In this document: piece by piece, positions 60,394 to 64,000 of the stretch
How the letters are laid out: every line of letters begins with the position of its first letter
Numbering within the stretch: the first letter of the stretch is position 1
Assembly: GCF_910592395.1 (NCBI RefSeq)
Contig: NC_088326.1
Coordinates: 1,307,001-1,371,000 of the forward strand
Length of the DNA: 64,000 nucleotides
Source of the DNA: Lineus longissimus
Lineage: Eukaryota; Nemertea; Pilidiophora; Heteronemertea; Lineidae
Direction: 5' to 3'
Notes under the pieces: generated by a model
Databases searched by the model: none
The model's input: the letters and a program-made list of their open reading frames with translations, nothing else
Told to the model about the DNA's origin: nothing
Translations under genes and position numbers: made by a program

Positions 60394-60514
60394 TTGTTTT
60401 GGTTGAATGCATATGATAATGTAATTGATGACGTTTCTTTTTTTCCGCTATCTGATTGGATGAAAGATGTACACTGTGTACCAAGTATCCTAGGAAAAAA
60501 AATTTCGCTGGCGG

Positions 60515-60603
60515 CCCGATGTAATCTTTCGCTAAAAGAGGGCAGCACTACATGGCAGCCCGATGTAATCTTTCGCTAAAAGAGAGCAGCACTGCATGGG
60601 GGC
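60515..60603. repeat. Two tandem 44-bp repeat monomers
   Basis: CCCGATGTAATCTTTCGCTA and the following AAAGAG(A/G)GCAGCACT(G/A)CATGG occur twice in tandem here and once at 57744-57791, 2.8 kb away. The copies differ at a few positions. They bracket the 0.57-kb duplication together with the 57744 copy. Confidence 0.75.
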
Positions 60604-61035
60604 AATTTGCAAAAAATGTCAAAAAATGCATGAATAAATATCCAATTTCTTCTATTTCCAAAAATAAGTTTGGTATGAGACTCTCCCTAAATCATATTTG
60701 TCATCTTATGTACCAAAATAAAACAAGCTAATCTCAATTGAAGTTTTGATCAGCGAAATAATGGGCACTTAGTGAAAAAAATTTTCTTTTCTCTGCTAGT
60801 GTACTCGCTGTCTCAGTGTCTGTGTGCATCATGTACACGCAGTAAATGTAATGGTTTAATGTGTCAAAATAATCTTGCAACTTGCAACAACTTGTCTAAC
60901 TGTCAACAAGAGATCGAATCGGAACTTATGAGTCATCATACCGCGTACCGGGCGGTAGGCAGTGGCGGTATGGTAGGCCTATTAGATTTTTTAACCGTAA
61001 TATAATCTTTTATTCTCCAGTCCAGGTCTTTCAAG

Positions 61036-62933
61036 ATGTCATCATCAGGAGGCAAGTTTGGTATGGTGGATCAGGCATTGAACACCTTGAAGAAGGTAGA
61101 GCAGTACATTATGGCTGGGATAGAAACAACAATCGATGTGTCCCTGGATCTGGTGGAATGTGACAAAGGTAATCTTATTCGATGAGGATGAGACATTTCC
61201 AATATTTAGAGGTCTAACTTTTAAGGCCTGGTTATGGTATTCGAACATTGAAATACTGTACCACTGATCCGATATCATTGATAAAGGCAATACAACGTAC
61301 AAAACACCCCTCATGAATGTTGTCAAGGTCATCACAAAAGAGGAAATAAAGTTTTTATTTTTCTTCCAGAAAATAGTGAGAGTAAAGTGAATGACTTGAA
61401 AGAAATCATGTTGCAGTATGCTGCCATGGAGAGGGACCTGAAACAGTTTACAGAAAATGTTGGGATAGTCAAAGCAAAGGTGAGGTCAGACGTCAGAGAT
61501 TTGGCCAAAAAGTCCTCAGTGTTGTGAATAATCTTGAAAATAGAAATAAAATCATAACGATGCTGTATGAAGTGGTTTTAAAATATGCTTGAAATCAAGG
61601 GAACATCTTGGTCTGGAAGCACTTGCTCCTAGTTCTCTTTGCTCTGATAATTTTCTTGTCAATGCCGAGTGATCATCCTTGGTTGTACAGCAGTCCCATA
61701 TGATGTTCTCCTCAAGTCCTCGAAAGGGGCATCAGACATCTGTGGTTGTGACAGACAGTGACACTAGCTCTTGTCTGACAAATCTTCTCATAGCTAATAT
61801 CTTCCTCTTTGCAGGCCAAGACAATCGATTCGGAAAAAGAGTGGCCGGATCTAAACCAACAACTTGATGACTTACTTAACGATGCACAATCCAGCAATAA
61901 CGTAGCACAACTTGAGGGACATGAGAAATATCTCGAATTAAAGCAAAAAATATGGGACATCTTACATCCTGGTAAGTGGGTTTAATTTGACTTGATTCAT
62001 GAAATAGGAGCAGCATTTGGTTTCCTCAGTGAAAAAAGCCCAAGGATTCCTTCTTTCACCTTAGGGCAAAAAGTGTTGATAGAAACCTAATTAGTGAGGT
62101 CTTATTTGAATGGAGACAACCACTTGGGGCCAAAACTTAACAATCATATTTATTTCATTTCTGTTGCAGATGAGCCTATGCCGACTCAAGAAACTGCTGG
62201 TGACGAAGGTGATGACGAAGTCGCGGTTACGCAACAAGACATCAACACGCGCTGTCCGTACCTCGCCAGAGAAATGACAAATCCGTGGAGGAATCTCATC
62301 TGTAAACACAATTACGACAAAGAGGCTGTGGATCAGATGTTGAAACAAAGGAAATCAAGGTCTGTCAATCATTTATGGATGATAATTCACTTAGATTAGT
62401 TAATGAGACGATAATATTAAGCCACTTCAGTTGCTACTCCCATGGATTGCTTGTAGTAATATAATAATAATAATAATAAATTGTTATTTGTAAAGTGCCT
62501 GTATCACTTGAAACAAATGTTCACCGGCGCTGGTGAGCTCTGTTGAAAAAAGGGTCTTGAGTTCCTTGCGAAAGGTAAAGACATCCGATGCAGCTCTCAG
62601 GGTGGGGGAAAGAGAGTTCCACAGTTGAGGTGCTAAAGTGGCGAATGCTCGACCTCCAAATGTTTTCAATCTATATTTCCTGCAAGTGAGAAGGTCCTGA
62701 GATTCAGAGCGAAGGTAACGAGGAGGCACGTAATGTTGGATGTAGTTTGATTCCTCTTCATTCTCTTCCGCAGGTGTCCAGTCCAAGGCTGCTACAACGA
62801 CAAACCGCTCCAGAAATCCGACTTGGATGAAAACAAGGAGTTGAAGAAATATATTGAGATGAAAAACAGACAGGGCAAGCAGAGGAGACGCGAGGGTGGG
62901 ACACAGTTACAGAAGGCTACAGCGCACAAGTGA
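61036..62933 (+). CDS. NSMCE2: SMC5/6 complex SUMO E3 ligase NSMCE2 (MMS21), 249 aa
   Basis: Five exons: 61036-61168, 61370-61479, 61815-61971, 62170-62359 and 62774-62933, total 250 codons with stop; human NSMCE2 has 247. The N-terminal half is helical and Glu/Lys-rich, fitting the region that packs on the SMC5 coiled coil. The C-terminal SP-RING keeps its zinc ligands: Cys178 and His180 (ICKH), Cys198 and Cys203 (CPVQGC), and the leading Cys162 (RCPYLAREM). The protein sumoylates SMC5/6 subunits and repair factors in the nucleus during homologous recombination and fork restart. The tail is very basic (KQRRR). The start was chosen at the first ATG after the acceptor at 61020 because it begins the Ser/Gly-rich N-terminus seen in relatives. 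Confidence 0.95.
62458..62765 (-). mobile_element. 5'-truncated non-LTR retrotransposon (LINE) 3' end in NSMCE2 intron
   Basis: On the minus strand the frame 62484-62765 encodes the typical C-terminal tail of a LINE ORF2 protein: RYLRSESQDLL, FGGRAFATLAPQLWNSL and FRKELKTLF, ending with ALYK and a stop. It is followed by TAACAATT and an (ATT)n run (62458-62480), the usual CR1/L2-like 3' end. Everything upstream is missing. The fragment is in antisense orientation and its 5' break lies within about 10-20 bases of the acceptor of NSMCE2 exon 5. Confidence 0.85.
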
Positions 62934-64000
62934 TGAATCCTTTGTGTTTGTAACAAGGGACTAAGAGAGATGTTTTTTAAGAACACTGCCAATGTTTGAT
63001 TCGAAAGGAGAACTCCGAAATAGCTTTACTGGGATAAATGAATGATGGACAAGTGGTACGATAGGGTGAGACACAGTCACAGCCCTGGAAAGCTATTGGG
63101 TACAAATAATGAACCTATGGGGGTTATTGGGTTTCGTCTATGAAAATGATCCTCATAAAAGCCTGAGAGATGGTACTTGAACATTTTCTACAATGAATGA
63201 TTGCAGGGTCGGAGGAGACAGAAATGTTATCCTCTAGCACCAATTTCATGATATAGATTTTATATTCGACGTTATTGTGAAAGTGCATGTGTATTTTTCA
63301 CTAGTCAGATTTGTAACTCGATCAATATTTTTCAAATACAATGTTTAATAGGAAACATAAGGTGTTGAGTTTTGCCTTGCTTTCTCCCAGTCTGGACAGC
63401 AATTGTGCATTGTAGTGATACTGCCATGGTTGGCAGAGGAAGGATCGGGATGACGAAATGGACTGCTTTGTAGTCTTACCTGGCCAGGCTGATCCCTGGT
63501 TCAGTTGACTCCCAGGACAGTCCATTGCGTCATCCTAATTGGATCTCCTGGCCACAGGACGAAGCCAATCCACTGCGTCCCGAGTGTAGCCGGGTATCGC
63601 TCAGAGCAAGACCAAGAAAACAGACAAATGGCAAAGACGACAGAAACATTTGTAACGAATACACCTATCTTTATTGCAGGTTTTCCATCAGCCTTTTGGT
63701 ATCATAATTTATAAACGTGTGTGTGAATATCCTATCACATTATCGTCGGCAAGACGAGTACAAAAATTGTGAAGAAAATGCGAATACCGGTAACTGAGAA
63801 AGTGAGCTATGCTACATGTCCATTTACTGTCCTGACAACGCTGTGTTGGCGGAGTATTCGAATAAGAAGAGAAGGATGCGAGGCCCCTAAAGCTACCATC
63901 AGTCAAGAAACTTTAATGACCTGAACGTTCCAATATTCTTTCTGTAGAGATCTTGCTGGTGCGAAGCCACTTTTGAAGTGCATCAGGTCGCCCGACTTGG
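62934..64000. other. NSMCE2 3' flank; no further gene seen
   Basis: No canonical AATAAA is found soon after the NSMCE2 stop, so the transcript end is not visible. The remaining kilobase contains only short overlapping frames on both strands and no splice-supported exon. Confidence 0.4.

Overview
The window is eukaryotic. It holds nine multi-exon genes with GT-AG introns of about 100 bp to 2 kb, metazoan orthologues (ADRM1, an SLC22 transporter, HDDC2, MRPS28, NAPRT, BYSL, an ASAP-type ArfGAP, NSMCE2), AATAAA signals and many short fold-back transposons in introns. The gene set, intron size and frequent AGGCCTA and ACATGTA words suggest a marine invertebrate bilaterian, perhaps a lophotrochozoan. 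The phylum cannot be fixed from this sequence alone. All exon joins below were made by hand from splice consensus, reading-frame continuity and remembered family features. No alignment was run.

Layout. 1-3.7 kb: a plus-strand gene for an unrecognised coiled-coil, acidic-tailed protein. 3.8-6.1 kb: a 45-bp minisatellite with a 138-bp higher-order repeat, interrupted by a 377-bp fold-back element. 7.0-10.5 kb: ADRM1/Rpn13 (minus). 10.6-13.2 kb: a gene-free repeat island with a 1.16-kb fold-back transposon whose arms are 82-bp tandem repeats, an array of short hairpins with a constant loop and changing stems, and a pair of interleaved inverted repeats. 13.7-15.6 kb: a five-exon gene for a 69-aa secreted peptide precursor with dibasic and RRKR cleavage sites, not recognised and the most interesting coding feature. 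17.3-22.2 kb: SLC22-family transporter (minus). 25.4-28.5 kb: HDDC2 (minus) head-to-head with MRPS28 (plus). 30.9-39.7 kb: NAPRT (minus) head-to-head with BYSL (plus). 43.8-57.5 kb: ASAP-type ArfGAP in 23 coding exons (minus). 57.5-61 kb: a repeat-rich divergent intergenic region with a 0.57-kb direct duplication. 61.0-62.9 kb: NSMCE2 (plus) with a LINE 3' fragment in its last intron.

The genes do not form a pathway. Two pairs (HDDC2/MRPS28 and NAPRT/BYSL) have start codons less than 200 bp apart and so probably share bidirectional promoters. MRPS28, NAPRT, ASAP1 and NSMCE2 all lie on human 8q (from memory), so part of the window may keep an ancient bilaterian linkage group. The rest of the sequence is dominated by fold-back/MITE elements, including two 221-bp near-identical palindromes in different introns, a tRNA-derived SINE, a pogo/Tigger-like MITE and a LINE tail.
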